From NCBI GenBank assembly GCA_033032175.1, contig CM065328.1, positions 11,036,690-11,100,689 of the forward strand: a stretch of DNA of 64,000 nucleotides, in the 5' to 3' direction. Below the pieces are notes generated by a model. The model had not been told where the DNA came from. It made no database searches and saw only the letters and a program-made list of their open reading frames with translations. The translations under genes were made by a program, and so were the position numbers. The stretch comes from Saturnia japonica (lineage: Eukaryota > Arthropoda > Insecta > Lepidoptera > Saturniidae). Positions 47,001 through 56,986 of this stretch are shown one piece after another (within the stretch, counting starts at the first letter, position 1; each line of letters opens with the position of its first letter).

Positions 47001-50000
47001 GAGAAAATAAAGAAATGGAAATGGTATAGCTAGCGAAAACTGGTTTATTCCGGTTGGTATACATTACAAACGCAAAAATTCCTCCAAGCTGATTTACCTA
47101 TACGTGATATTACCTGAACAATATAAAGACATGGGCATAATGGGGCTCCACCTCCAATACTTATACCGATTAGATTCTTGTCGTCCTTACCGAGGACCAC
47201 ACTTCCCGATGTCACCGTCATGCCCCTGGAAAAAGAATAATTTAAACAACTTTCGTAGATGATTGGTTTTTTGGCGCATTTATGACTACACTGTTGACCT
47301 TCCAGGGTTGGGCAGTTTGTGCCTAAACCTTGGGAATCTAGCAAACTTTACCTGCAAAAGTATTAGTCCTTCACCATTGTTAATGGTTTGCAAAAAAGTA
47401 GCGTGCAACTTACCATTTCAATTAGTACGTCATTTTGGCCCGGCATGTTCATAGTCCGTAAAGAAAACCAATTTAAAATTGTTATGTTTTAGCGTGCTAG
47501 ACCCCAATTTACGTTTTTAATTATTGTGAAAAATCTATCGGTACTAATACGACTATAAATTTTTTAATTAAAATAATGACAAAAATATAATAATGATTTT
47601 TGTGTTCTTATTTTCTGATTGGTATATTATTTCTAGCCGTCTATATACATAGTAGGAAGTGCCATAATAAAACAATAATATATATTTTGTAATATTTATT
47701 TATTTTAAGAATTAGCTTATTCTACTTCACCGATTTTTTTTTACAATCAAGCATTAGAGTTATATATTATTACAAGTACATCCGGTAAGCGATACATTTT
47801 ATATAAAGGTTAACTACGATTTTTTTTAATATTTAGCATATAATATACGTACGTAGGTACTACTTTCTATAGCACTTTTTTGCGTTAAAAGATAGTGTAA
47901 AGACGATACAAAAATCAACAAAGAGTTGCAAAGCTATACAAGATGGAAAGGCTTCTTAGAAAATCTTGTGCTTATGTAATAAATTTAAGAAACAATTTTG
48001 GTTTATTACCAAAGTAATACACTGCTTCATTTATATCAAATTTGGCGAAATAAATAAATATTTTCTGTAGTATTTCACTTATGAAACTAATATTTATCGA
48101 TTTCAGACATTGAAAGTGTCAGATGGCTACATATTTACAATTTAAAAATTGTTTTTTTTTTTGTTTTGAACTTTGAAAACGTTGTCGGCCATGTTGTGAC
48201 ACCATAGGAATCATAAACGAATGAAATTCGCTATTGAACTTGACATTTATGACATAAATGGTGGAGTTTTGGTGGGATTTTGAAGTGACATATAAGGTTT
48301 TTATTTTTTATTCAATAATTTAAAACATTAACACTGAAATCCCCAGTATATTGGAAAATTTTACGAAGGCTTAAAACATTGACACTGGCAAGTGCTTTTT
48401 ACGGCGCCGAAAAAAGAAGAAGACATAAAAAGTATCGAAATTTTTACAATGATAAACGTTTGCTAAATGTTAAATGTTTGTTTACGAACCATATGACGTC
48501 ACATCACAGATAATAAATATCTATAATACTATGGCTGACAGCGTTTTCGCCTGTTTACGAAGAGTAAACTTTTGAAATAAAGTTTGGCGGGTTTTGTAGG
48601 CCCTCAATAATTAATAATTTCAGACCTACTTTAAAAAAGAGTCAACTAGTCTACTGTTGAAGTGGCAAAATTATTAACAGATTCCTCACTGTATTAGTAT
48701 AATTCCGTTATGAGTTTCCAATTGTATAGAAGCATTTCCACCTGTGCCATCTTGCGCCCGCCGCAGAAAACTTTCTAAATAAGTTGTGATGATCAGGCAA
48801 AGGTGATAAACTCAATAGTCAAAATACACTCAAGGGTCGATAGCTTTCAGTAATAATAAACAAGTATTTAGAGAAATCAGAGAAATGTATGAAATTAACT
48901 TTTATTCAGATACATACATACGTAAAGCATAATGAAAATTTCGTGGTAAGCTATTATTCAAACTGAGGATCTGCCTCCAAACATCTATTTGATGTAAGTA
49001 GTTGTACTTGAAATCCAGTTTCCTTCTCTGGGCTTATACGAACGAGATATATGTTAAGTGGCGTACTAAACATAAAGTGTAATTGTAGTCACAACTAGCT
49101 TAAAAGATATTTAAAAAAAAGTGGATGCAAGTGCTTACGTAAGTGCCTTAGGGCTGCCAACTATAGTTTATAATAACGTATACTTCATTTTCGATAAATA
49201 CACTATAATTTTTCATAAAAATAAAGTAATAAAGTAGTATATTTTCAATCTTTACTGTGATGCGTAAAAGGCAACACTCGTATAGGTAATTATTGAACTG
49301 TTGACCGGTATTTACAACTTAAAAGTAATTATATAGATCTAAAGACAAGACAATTTTTAATGAAAAGAAAATCAACTTGAATTATTTTGAAGAGTTCCTC
49401 GGTGTATCTTCGAAGTTGAAGGTCCAATCCCGATAAAAATAAAATGGGACCTCCCTTGAAGTTTCCCCAATCTACCAAAAAAGAAGTTATGGCTGAACAT
49501 CCATAAAAATACATTCAAAACGACACAAAAAACGAAAAACATTCGAAAAATCTACTGAACATAGATTTAATATTATCTATGCTACTGAAAATGATAAAGA
49601 ATTTTCAGACGGAAATACTGCCGACAAATGTCAATATAATGTATTTAAAACCCTCCATAACTGATGTAATGTGAAAAATAATAATCTTATTTACTCCCAG
49701 TTCCCACCACTTCAGTTTTCACTGAGAAAATCTTTTCGGTAATATATCTGCGAGGAGAGCGAAACACACCAGAAAAAATGACTTATTTATTATTTAACTA
49801 GCTATGGATCTTTGAAATACAACAAAAACTGTTAGCGTGTGCTTTAAAAACACCCAAAATGTTTTTGAGGGAGTAAAAGCACGTAAATTTGAAAAATACT
49901 TATTTTTTCTTCCTAACACTGAAGCCGCGCCGGTATACAATGAAGGGAAAGGAAATAGGTACCTTGTCGCTCCACGTCCACCGTTTCCATAGGTTGCAAG

Positions 50001-53000
50001 TTCTTTTAGTTTCTATATCCTCACTGGTACTCGAGTTCTGGTTTTTCCAATAAGCACTAATCTTATGGGTAGTTCAGTGCGGGCGCGGGTTAATTTTTAA
50101 ACACTTTTAGCGGAGCGTTTTTGAAAGAGTATTGCGTGCACTGTCACTTGTACTTGTTTTGAGCGAGTCTATAACGTGACTATTCGGCGATGCGTTTTCA
50201 AAGCGACTGGGGTGGGAACTAGCAAGGAAATAATGAGTGAATGAATATATGTATGAATGCGTGAATGAATAATATAAATATACAGCGTATACAAACACTT
50301 TTTTCCTATTCAAAGAATTCGATGGGCTATTGTTATTAAAGTTGGCAACCCTAATTCGCATCAGAAGTTATATACTCCTTAGAATAGTCTAAATCTAGTG
50401 TGACTATCTTTACCACAATAAAACACGAGGCTTAGCAACCAACTTCATAGTGTAAGAGTGTTTGTTCGAATGTCCACGCGCATCGAAAAATTCACACATT
50501 TTTTTTTCATAAGCCAAAAATTATAACCGTAGTCTAAATGGAGTTTGAATTCATCTAGCAAGAAAAAAATAGTGATTTATCCAAGTGCTTGTTTATTCGG
50601 TGCTCACATTAAATTCTGATGATGAAGCATAAATTTCTCCTGCCTTAAATCGTTGTAAATACATTCTGTTGTTTCGTTCAGTTGTTCTTCTTTGGATCTC
50701 CTGAATTAAATACATATATTAATGTAATAATATTAATAATTAATTAATTATATAATTATAACTTTTTCCTTACGTGTTAAAAGGTATCGTGTCACTCAAC
50801 TATCTGACTATTATTGCTTTCTAATATTAGGTATAGGTATTTAGTATTTCAAAATACTAAATCCAGTATTCTACAATAGTAATACATAGATATTATCGTA
50901 CAAGAAGAACTATATGAAACAGAGACACGATCGACTTGAGTTCGAATCTTTGCAAAAAGCCCGAGCGTCCGATGAAGGAAAATATCGTGATGAAACCATA
51001 GCATGATGGTAAGATATTTTCTAATGTCCGTTTGGCTAGCTTCCACCTTGAAGTTAACAGGTGTGTTCTGGAAGCAACGCTTGAGAGCAAGCTTCCACTA
51101 GGTTTAATGTGTTACCGTCTTGGGCCACATCGTCACGTAAGATCAGGTGTGATTGTGGCCAATATTTAAAAAAAAACAGAGGCAGTCATAAGGAGTACCG
51201 TCAGAAGTGAAAACTCAATTTTGAATTATAGCAGAGTATGTTGGTGACGCCAAATCATAAGATTTTATCCATCCAATAACTCAAACACGCATATGATACA
51301 GTCGAGTATATACAATGTATTAGTGTATATACACGTATACATGTACACAGGCCGTTATACTACAAGTCAGTAGACTGGCGCAAGCGTAATACGTCACTAG
51401 CATGTCGAGGTCATCAATGACGCGAATCCTTAAGTTTTCTCCTAGCAAAAATCGCGGTTAAAGGTTTCTCTTCAAAAAACGTGTTCAGTTCAAACGCGGT
51501 AAAAGTAAAACTTTAAGAAAACAAGAAAATATCTTCTCAAAATGTCTTTAAAAAAATCCTAAATAAGCGGGAATAAACACAATACAGACAAAAGGATTTG
51601 GAAAGTGTATACATACTTATAAATATTTAAATTATTTAACTAGATACCTAACTGTGAGAGTGACGCAACAATACATGAAAAGATAACAGTAACTGTCACG
51701 TCATGTAACTATCCTAGATAAACAAACAGAGAATTTGAATAACGTGAAAAGAAATTATGTAAATATAAGTTACACGCTGTTTATGTAAGTTACTAAGTGA
51801 TAATATGTTTAAAAAACACATAATCCTTCTCATTATAAAAAGTAAAGCCTCACTGTCTGGTAGAGTGCTTTCTATCTGCTCATCCGATTTATGTGATTTT
51901 TATTCCTAGTATTATAAACATGGGGACACAATTATGGCAAAGCCGTGACAGATGTCCCAGTGGGATATGTGCCTAATTTTCAAAAACCTAACTTCCTAAT
52001 ATCGTGACAAAAAATAACAGTTTCAAGAGAAAGCGCACGCTCCACTTACCTCAATCCTCCAAAAGCTTTCGCGGAAAAACAAATGCGTCTCGCTTGTGCG
52101 TATGATTATCTCCGCGACGAACAGGAAAAACACTTCAAAGTTTCAGACCCAAGTATTTACTGTTGCATAACTTTATAAGTATGTGAATAAATTCCATTTA
52201 ATTTTTTTATATCAACACACTGGTTCATTAGCTACATATCTAGGTGATATTAATCATTCTTTTGTATTTAGTTTAGTTAAGAAATTAAAGGGCATCAATC
52301 CATATCAAAAAGGATAGTTGCCCCTATACGGTGACGAGGCATTAGTATTTGTCGAACAATAATTGTGAACTTTAATAATAAACTTTAAAGTACGTAGGTA
52401 TATATTTAAAAGAGAATATTAGCATTGTTTTGGTGTTGATGACGATACATTTGTATAATCTCTAGATAACATAGTAGCGAAAGAATCACCTTTAAACATA
52501 GTTGTCCAATACCAAAAATTTCTTTGAGCATACTAAGAGGGTCAAGAAATGAGTAGCAGTTCAAACAGTGAAAAAGATGACTATTAACCCAACTAATATA
52601 AGCCACTAAAGACATCTATCTATCCTTCTTAGCATTTTCATAGTGGGGCATCTATCCCCAAAATCGAGTTCTGAAAATACTTAATTGATGCACAATCAGT
52701 AACGGTTTGGTCAACAAAAACAAGTTTAAATGTAACTAAAAGGATTTAAGTAGCTATATTAATATGAATTATTCATGGTAAATTAATAGTTTTAAAATTA
52801 GGAGAAACTTTCAAAAAGTGGGGCATCTATCCCAGTTTTACCTTATACACACGGCCATTTAAATCCAAACTAAGCTAAGCTTGTTTAATGAAAACTAAAC
52901 TTCGGATATTCCATACACCGATCCGATGTAAGTTTGAATCCCTACAGTGAGCCTGAGCTCTCGGTGAAGGAAAACATAGTAATGAAACCATAGTATGGGT

Positions 53001-56000
53001 TTAGGGCTTTTTCAAATGCCTACCTAGCTAGCTGCCGCCCACAAATTCAAAATCTGTCGCCAATCACCAATAGGTGTATTCCGGCAACTGCACTCGAGAA
53101 CTAGTCTTCCACTAGGCTTAGCGTGCTATTACGCTATCTTAGGCCACATCGTCACTTAAGCTCAGGTGAGATTGTGGCCACTACGCTTAACCTATAACGA
53201 TAAAAAAATTATATAGATATTTACAATCTAGACACACAACTGACAGTCATGGTTATCGCACAAAAATCAGTCACGTGCGTGAATTGAACCTGCGACCTCT
53301 CGTCTATTGGGCTTACTACCTATACGCCACGATGCCTGTCAAAGGCCAAAAAGTTCAAAGGTGAACTGAGTAACAAATTACCAAAATAACTTTTATGTAT
53401 CCTTTACAGTTGCCAAGAAATATACATATTATCAGAGAGAAAGTAAATATTATAGAAATTGTAATTTGATTTTGTTTAGTTACCTATATTTTTTTGCTTT
53501 CATCTACGAAGCTATCTGTAACACTGGATACCTACTCCTATTAGGAACATACGCACCGGGCACACTATTTATTTTAAAATATTTGTTGGAGTATCTAATA
53601 AAATGAATTCATAACAAGACAATTTTTAACAAAAAACAAAACCAAGTTCAATGATCTTGAAGAGTTCCCTGGTGTATCTTCGATGTAGAATGTCCAATGC
53701 CAATGAAATTAAAATGGGACCACTCTTGAGGTATCTCTGCAACAAAAAAAAAATCCATATCGATTTAGAAACAAAGAAGATATGGCTGAACATCCATTAA
53801 AAAAAAACCGTTTGCAATACTGAACCGTCTTGACAATTTAAAGAAACGTTTTTAAAGGGCTAATCAATTACATTGAATTTTATAGCAACATTTCTGGCAG
53901 GATCTAACTCAATTCACCGTAGTAAAACACACCTGTACATTAAAATTAAAACTTTTATGTTAAAAGCAAATAAGAATTCCAAATGGCTAACTTCACCATA
54001 TTTTTGATAGGAGTGAGATAAAATCTTTGAAATTATTGTTGTTTGGTTAAGATAAAGAAGTAGGTATAACAAACATTAATACTTACTGTATTTTATTAAC
54101 ATCGTTCGTATTTTCAGATATATCCTGTACGCTTATCGAAGCACTGACAGAATGTGAAAAATAAACAACAATTTGCATTTATTAAGATCCTTATTTAAGT
54201 ACTTGATATTAGATAATTACTCATCAATAAATAAGGCAAAATATTACAATTTTATCACGTTAGCAGATAAAAATATCGCTAAAATTAGGTACATGTTTCA
54301 AATGAGAAGATAATCGTGACCGCGCAAACTTTACTAATTCTTATTAATATTTTAATGTCAGCAACACACACATAAAATATAAAAAAGTATATTTATTTTA
54401 AATGCCTACGTTGAATAAAATATTAGGCAAGAAAAGATTTCTATTTCCCAGGCAGAAAATCCACACTAAGGCGTAGGGATTAAGGTATTGCCAATGAATT
54501 CAATAAATTAAATATGGTACGAACTCTAAATTCTAACTATCTACTCTGACAATTTATTTCTCATTGTTATCGATTTTTGACAAAATAGATGTTTGTCTTT
54601 ATAACTTTGATGAAAATGTAATCGTTTGCATTTTGTAAATTTACTAGCTGACCCGTGCAAATAGTTCTCGTATTATAGAATGGTAACAATCGAACAGCGT
54701 TCATATTAGTTTAATTAAACTATTAAATAGATTGCGTTACCTACATGTCTTAGCTTCATAAATCAATTAAAAAGACATTAATTTTAATTTATTTGCATAT
54801 TTTTCGTCAATAATGGGAAACATAAGCTTGAAAATGATGTTTGAATCATTATATTTGATGAAAAAGTAAAGGAAATATGGCGAAGCCACAAAAAAATACA
54901 CCTCTAAAATAATACGTAGAGATAGTCGATCACGTGATATTAGAGCAAAATCTATAGGTACGTGTTTTTTTTTCTCATCGTACATTTTTTACTTATTATG
55001 TTATGCGAAATGTAAAAGAAGATGGCGGTTTGACAGTTATTTTCTCATTGGCAACGCTTAGTACGTAGGTATTAAATTTCAAAAATCGTTTGTCTCACTT
55101 CTTCTATCTGTCTTTCCATTTGTAGATAAATGATCTTAAAATAGAAGCTAAAGTTGTTTATCATGGTTTCTTTTACAGATTTTTATAGAATGTTATGTAC
55201 AAAAGTTACTGCTTTTTGTCACAGTTAAATTCCCTAGAAATATAATATCCCACAAGGCATGCTGGTCGAGTGGTTTAGACCGATGGAATATCGATTCGAG
55301 GAATTTTTCGGAATTCGTGTGTAAAAACCACATTTATTAATTCAAATTGGTAACACTATCGGCTGACGTTGAAAGAAACATCGTGAGGAAACTTGAACGT
55401 TTGAGAAATTTTCTTGTAGTACCACTGTATTTAGGAAAATATAGAATTTTGATTTTTTGGTGTTTGAAGCCGCCCAGTATGTCGGGGTTAAGGCCGTACA
55501 TTTTTACCCAGCATTTGGACATTTATTTTATTATTACTAAATTATACCCCTCGTTATTTAAAAAAAAAATCCAATCATGTCATAGAAAACAATGCTAAAA
55601 GTTTTTAGTTATAATAAATGCAGGTTAAAGAAAACTATTTGAACACGTGAAATTCCAAAATGGCAATATTGATGAAAATATATATTCTATATAAGAAAAT
55701 AAAGAAGATTAATTACATTCTATCCTCAAACGTGTAATAAGCCATTGCGCCGTGGAGAGTAGCAATCCTGGACTCGTCGAAGATGAACTGCTCGTTTTGC
55801 TGCCACATTCAGAACAAAACAAAAAAACAAAAAAAAAAAACACGCCAACAAAAGAACCATACGCGTTCAAACAAAAGATAAACTGGAACATAAGAGGAAA
55901 TTACTGATAATATATCGACCGGCCTCGGTCGCAACTCAACATAACTTCACTTTTTAGTTAGATACACACCAACGGGGGAGAATGGGAAAAATGAGTTTAT

Positions 56001-56986
56001 TTGAAATACGTACGTAACGATTTTTGTTATCACTACCTTTTTCATTACAGTGGTGGTATCAGTCATTTGTTTTAAGAATTGGATGATTTAATTCATCTTC
56101 AACCAACCTCAAATAGGTCCTATTTGAGGCAAGACCCTTTCGCTGAGTGCGTGTGTGTTGTAAGTATAAATTTAATTTTAAAAATGACTGCATTCCATAG
56201 ACATATTCAACAAACCTATGACTGCTGTCCTGTCCAAAACCGATTACTTACTCTTGTTGGAACTCGTGTGTGTTGCATATTTTAAATTCGATTTTAAGAA
56301 ATTACTGCAACAAATAGCTATCTCCAACTAACCTCAACTAACTATAAGCAGCGAGATGATTCGCTGTGAAATCGCCGCTTCTAGCCAAGGTCTAAGCCTT
56401 GAGGGGTTAGTTCTAAGGGGAACTGTCGTGAACCTATACGTGTGTAGCTTGAGATTTTCAACTTGAGACATGTAGCTAGCAAAGCGGTCATTAGAAATGC
56501 TATGGTTTCCATAAGAAGCTCACGCTCATCGTCCGAAATGTCCGTACACGCTACAATTGTTTATTATTCATATAAAGTGCAGATTAAAGTTGTCCAAACA
56601 ACGTACAATAATTTTGTACGTATTTTGTACAGGTGGAAATCATAGTTATAAATGTCTGTGGAATTATTAAAAAGAAACTATTTCACTGCGGTTTTTGTAC
56701 CGCTCTTGAAAGTGGGTCTAGAAGACAAAATTCTTACCAATGTTTCAGCAAGATTGTCACAAAAAATATCGAAGGTTTGGCGTGAATTTTTACTCTAAAA
56801 GTATAATTCTTAAATATTTAATTTCAATAATTTTAATTATAGAAATGCCGAGTTACGAGCAAAGAAAATGTAAAAAGAAAAATATAAAAGAAAACTTATA
56901 AAGAAATACAAAATTTATCTTTTAACAGATCATACTCACAATTTATCCTCTTCGAAAAAGAAATCGTCGTCGTATTCTTGCATCAT
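37659..56986 (-). CDS. PICK1: PICK1 (protein interacting with C kinase 1), PDZ-BAR protein, 9 coding exons
   Basis: Coding exons: 56940-56986, 47114-47225, 44759-44887, 43971-44203, 42656-42830, 39172-39365, 38654-38806, 38273-38375, 37659-38045. They total 510 codons with all phases consistent. The PDZ domain (about residues 20-105) has the ligand loop LIGI at 34-37, the preceding Lys29-Asp30, and a Cys-Pro-Cys at 46-48. The BAR/AH domain (about 145-360) is very well conserved: KHRLVENMSSGAADALGLSR, TYLNKAIPDTKLTIRKY, FEYLSYCLKVKEMDDEEYGY. The family senses membrane curvature and binds receptors, kinases and the Arp2/3 machinery through its PDZ domain, acting on endosomes and secretory granules. 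The tail after 382 is longer than in vertebrates (human total 415) and acidic, and holds DFGEFQ. Intron 1 is 9.7 kb with a nested gene. Confidence 0.96.
38273..38375 (-). CDS. PICK1: PICK1 exon 8
   Basis: Residues 348-382: LFPVEVDLSQNAFQY corresponds to the FPIEVDL segment that ends the BAR domain. Acceptor TTTTACAG; donor CAG|GTAAAT. Confidence 0.93.
38654..38806 (-). CDS. PICK1: PICK1 exon 7
   Basis: Residues 297-348: LILRCRQDARTRFARLRSDV and KLELLENKKAQDVAFQLRR, the last BAR helix. Donor AA|GTGAGT. Confidence 0.95.
39172..39365 (-). CDS. PICK1: PICK1 exon 6
   Basis: Residues 233-297: LNKAIPDTKLTIRKYADTKF and YLSYCLKVKEMDDEEYGYNA. Acceptor ATCCGCAG; donor AG|GTACCG. The most conserved part of the BAR domain. 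Confidence 0.96.
39475..39995 (+). repeat. Dispersed repeat, family F
   Basis: Second copy of the 4430-4930 repeat, from GAAGTGAAAACTTCTTTAGC to GGTTTCACTTCTACCACGTG. It lies in a PICK1 intron, followed at 40214 by the helicase remnant, which may belong to the same larger element. Confidence 0.55.
40214..40492 (+). pseudogene. PIF1-like helicase C-terminal remnant (Helitron-type)
   Basis: Contains GFTVDHAVIYLG and GGQAYVALSRGRSLDGIRIE, the terminal helicase motifs of PIF1/RRM3 helicases. In insects these are abundant at the end of autonomous Helitron Rep-helicase proteins. Only the last 80 or so codons survive; there is no Rep domain or Walker motif nearby. The first 15 codons look unrelated. 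Confidence 0.75.
40886..41128. mobile_element. MITE, about 243 bp, with long (about 75 bp) inverted repeats
   Basis: Left arm AAATAAAATTTAATAAATTT...AGCGTGGGGTG is mirrored on the right by CACCCCACGCTTTTTTAC...TAAATTTTATTT with few mismatches. The loop is under 100 bp. The transcript would fold into one long hairpin. Confidence 0.85.
41143..41667. mobile_element. hAT-type non-autonomous transposon, 525 bp
   Basis: Left end CAGTGGTTACCAAACTTTTT; right end (reversed) CAGTGATTCACAAAGTGGTC, typical hAT termini. An exact 8-bp duplication ATTTAAAA flanks it at 41135-41142 and 41668-41675. No transposase. It is 14 bp from the MITE at 40886-41128. Confidence 0.88.
41676..42655. other. PICK1 intron sequence, no gene
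   Basis: AT-rich. Short open frames here (around 41725 and 41929) have skewed A/T composition and no family resemblance. Confidence 0.4.
42656..42830 (-). CDS. PICK1: PICK1 exon 5
   Basis: Residues 174-232: MLKAYFDLLQTYKALGDIF, GVREPQARASEAFSKF. Acceptor TTTTCAG; donor CCG|GTAGGT. Confidence 0.95.
43290..43610 (+). mobile_element. tRNA-derived SINE, family B, near full length
   Basis: CGTGTACGGACTCCGCATCG, B box GAGTTCGAATCCCTGCACTG, body and 3' end CTTAAGATCAGGTGAGATTT...ATCGATAAAAAA. The best-preserved copy in the window. Confidence 0.75.
43971..44203 (-). CDS. PICK1: PICK1 exon 4
   Basis: Residues 97-174: VTINYNKLHADPKQGKSLDI, KHRLVENMSSGAADALGLSR, AILCNDTLVAKLDEL. Links the PDZ domain to the first BAR helix. 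Donor AG|GTAGGT. Confidence 0.96.
44759..44887 (-). CDS. PICK1: PICK1 exon 3
   Basis: Residues 54-96: second half of the PDZ domain (IFDNTPASKEGTLQSGDELI, GVNGQSVKGKTKVEVAKMIQ). Acceptor TTTTCAG; donor AAG|GTATAT. Confidence 0.96.
45035..45245 (+). repeat. Dispersed repeat around a TRIM insertion site
   Basis: CACGTCTCTTTCCCAACGGG, GTAGGCAGAGATTACGTC and TTCGCTTCTCCAACATTC are GC-richer than the intron and read like a common moth repeat. I cannot name the family. Confidence 0.4.
45251..45497 (-). repeat. TRIM 3' LTR
   Basis: TTTAGCGGAGGTGAGG...GTCGCTACA on the plus strand. Longer than the other copy by a GATGTCGC-type local duplication. Confidence 0.88.
45933..45968 (-). promoter_or_regulatory. 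TRIM primer binding site with extended tRNA-Trp identity
   Basis: The plus strand spells the last 33 nt of tRNA-Trp (AGAAGGTTGCG...GGGGTCA) followed by CCA. From recall this is identical to animal tRNA-Trp(CCA), spanning the whole T arm. Ordinary primer sites cover about 18 nt. Confidence 0.8.
45970..46200 (-). repeat. TRIM 5' LTR
   Basis: Shares the ends and body with 45251-45497. The primer site is immediately inside. Confidence 0.88.
46488..47028. repeat. 36-bp perfect inverted repeat pair spanning 541 bp
   Basis: 46488-46523 (TATACCATTTCCATTTCTTT...GACAG) is the exact reverse complement of 46993-47028. The core has no ORF and I find no target duplication. Either a transposon with 36-bp ends or an inverted duplication. 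The right arm ends 85 bp from PICK1 exon 2. Confidence 0.7.
47114..47225 (-). CDS. PICK1: PICK1 exon 2
   Basis: Residues 16-53: first half of the PDZ domain (VVLGKDDKNLIGISIGGG, PLCPCLYIVQ) with the carboxylate-binding loop. Acceptor TTTTTCCAG; donor CAG|GTAATA. Confidence 0.96.
47229..49340. other. PICK1 intron 1, distal part, no gene
   Basis: AT-rich. It includes a TTGACACTGGCAAGTGCTT block (48380) shared with about 30837. A short GC-richer patch near 48745-48770 contains no supportable exon. Confidence 0.4.
49350..49515 (+). repeat. Dispersed repeat, family A
   Basis: AATCAACTTGAATTATTTTG, GTGTATCTTCGAAGTTGAAG, AAAATAAAATGGGACCTCCC, ending GCTGAACATCCATAAAAATA. Confidence 0.5.
49900..55808 (-). 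CDS. Candidate small gene nested in PICK1 intron 1, unrecognised, 4 exons
   Basis: Exons 55717-55808, 54087-54143, 50608-50700 and 49900-50029 join without stops into 123 codons. The first three use good sites: donor AT|GTAATT, acceptor CTGTCAG|T, donor CA|GTAAGT, acceptor AATTCAG|G, donor AT|GTGAGC. The product begins MWQQNEQFIFDESRIATL, has a helical, charged middle (NKIQRSKEEQLNETTECIYN) and a basic, aromatic end (CNLWKRWTWSDK, RRGFSVRKKK). The last exon's acceptor (CTCGAG|T) is weak. An alternative reads exon 3 in another frame (YLQRFKAGEIYASSSEFN) and joins ISAYWKNQ at about 50070. AATAAA lies about 105 bp past the stop. Same strand as PICK1. It could also be a chance chain of ORFs. Confidence 0.4.
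50608..50700 (-). CDS. Nested gene, exon 3 candidate
   Basis: Open in two frames. The frame set by the strong GTAAGT donor upstream reads as a coiled coil (RSKEEQLNETTECIYNDLRQ). Acceptor TTTAATTCAG; donor GTGAGC. Confidence 0.45.
50910..51175 (+). mobile_element. SINE family B
   Basis: GAGTTCGAATCTTTGCAAAA, CATAGCATGATGGTAAG, then CTTGGGCCACATCGTCACG and AAGATCAGGTGTGATTGTGG. More diverged than the 43290 copy. Confidence 0.65.
51180..52885. other. PICK1 intron 1, middle part
   Basis: Mostly AT-rich with no gene. A GC-richer patch at 52005-52145 is open in several frames on both strands (plus strand: AFAEKQMRLACAYDYLRDEQ) but without a clean exon boundary; see findings. Confidence 0.4.
52890..53210 (+). 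mobile_element. SINE family B
   Basis: CATACACCGATCCGATGTAA, CCGGCAACTGCACTCGAGAA, CACATCGTCACTTAAGCTCA, ending in ACGATAAAAAAATT. The head is poorly kept. Confidence 0.65.
53225..53340 (-). mobile_element. tRNA-derived SINE head, minus strand
   Basis: Minus strand: GGCATCGTGGCGTATAGGTA (A-box region) and GGTCGCAGGTTCAATTCACG (B box). It does not fold as a complete tRNA, so it is SINE rather than a tRNA gene. It abuts the family B SINE tail. Confidence 0.55.
53610..53810 (+). repeat. Dispersed repeat, family A
   Basis: Longest family A copy: CAAGTTCAATGATCTTGAAG, GTTCCCTGGTGTATCTTCG, AAATTAAAATGGGACCACTC, ending GGCTGAACATCCATTAAAAA. Confidence 0.55.
54087..54143 (-). CDS. Nested gene, exon 2 candidate
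   Basis: Reads ASISVQDISENTNDVNKI between CTGTCAG and a consensus GTAAGT. Split codons on both sides fit its neighbours. Confidence 0.45.
55255..55400 (+). mobile_element. SINE-like fragment with tRNA-type D-arm
   Basis: GCATGCTGGTCGAGTGGTTT resembles a tRNA 5' half, and AAAGAAACATCGTGAGGAAA is a common lepidopteran SINE body. Not a functional tRNA. Confidence 0.4.
55717..55808 (-). CDS. Nested gene, exon 1 candidate
   Basis: ATG at 55808, 30 codons plus two bases, GC-richer than the flanks (IATLHGAMAYYTFEDR). Donor AT|GTAATT. Confidence 0.42.
56940..56986 (-). CDS. PICK1: PICK1 exon 1 (coding)
   Basis: MMQEYDDDFFFEEDK plus TT; donor TT|GTGAGT. The short acidic N-terminus ending EEDKLG is the PICK1 signature. 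Either of two adjacent ATGs could be used. Confidence 0.9.

Noticed and set aside
53225..53340. tRNA gene on the minus strand
   Set aside because: A and B boxes are present but the acceptor and anticodon stems do not pair; it is a SINE head.
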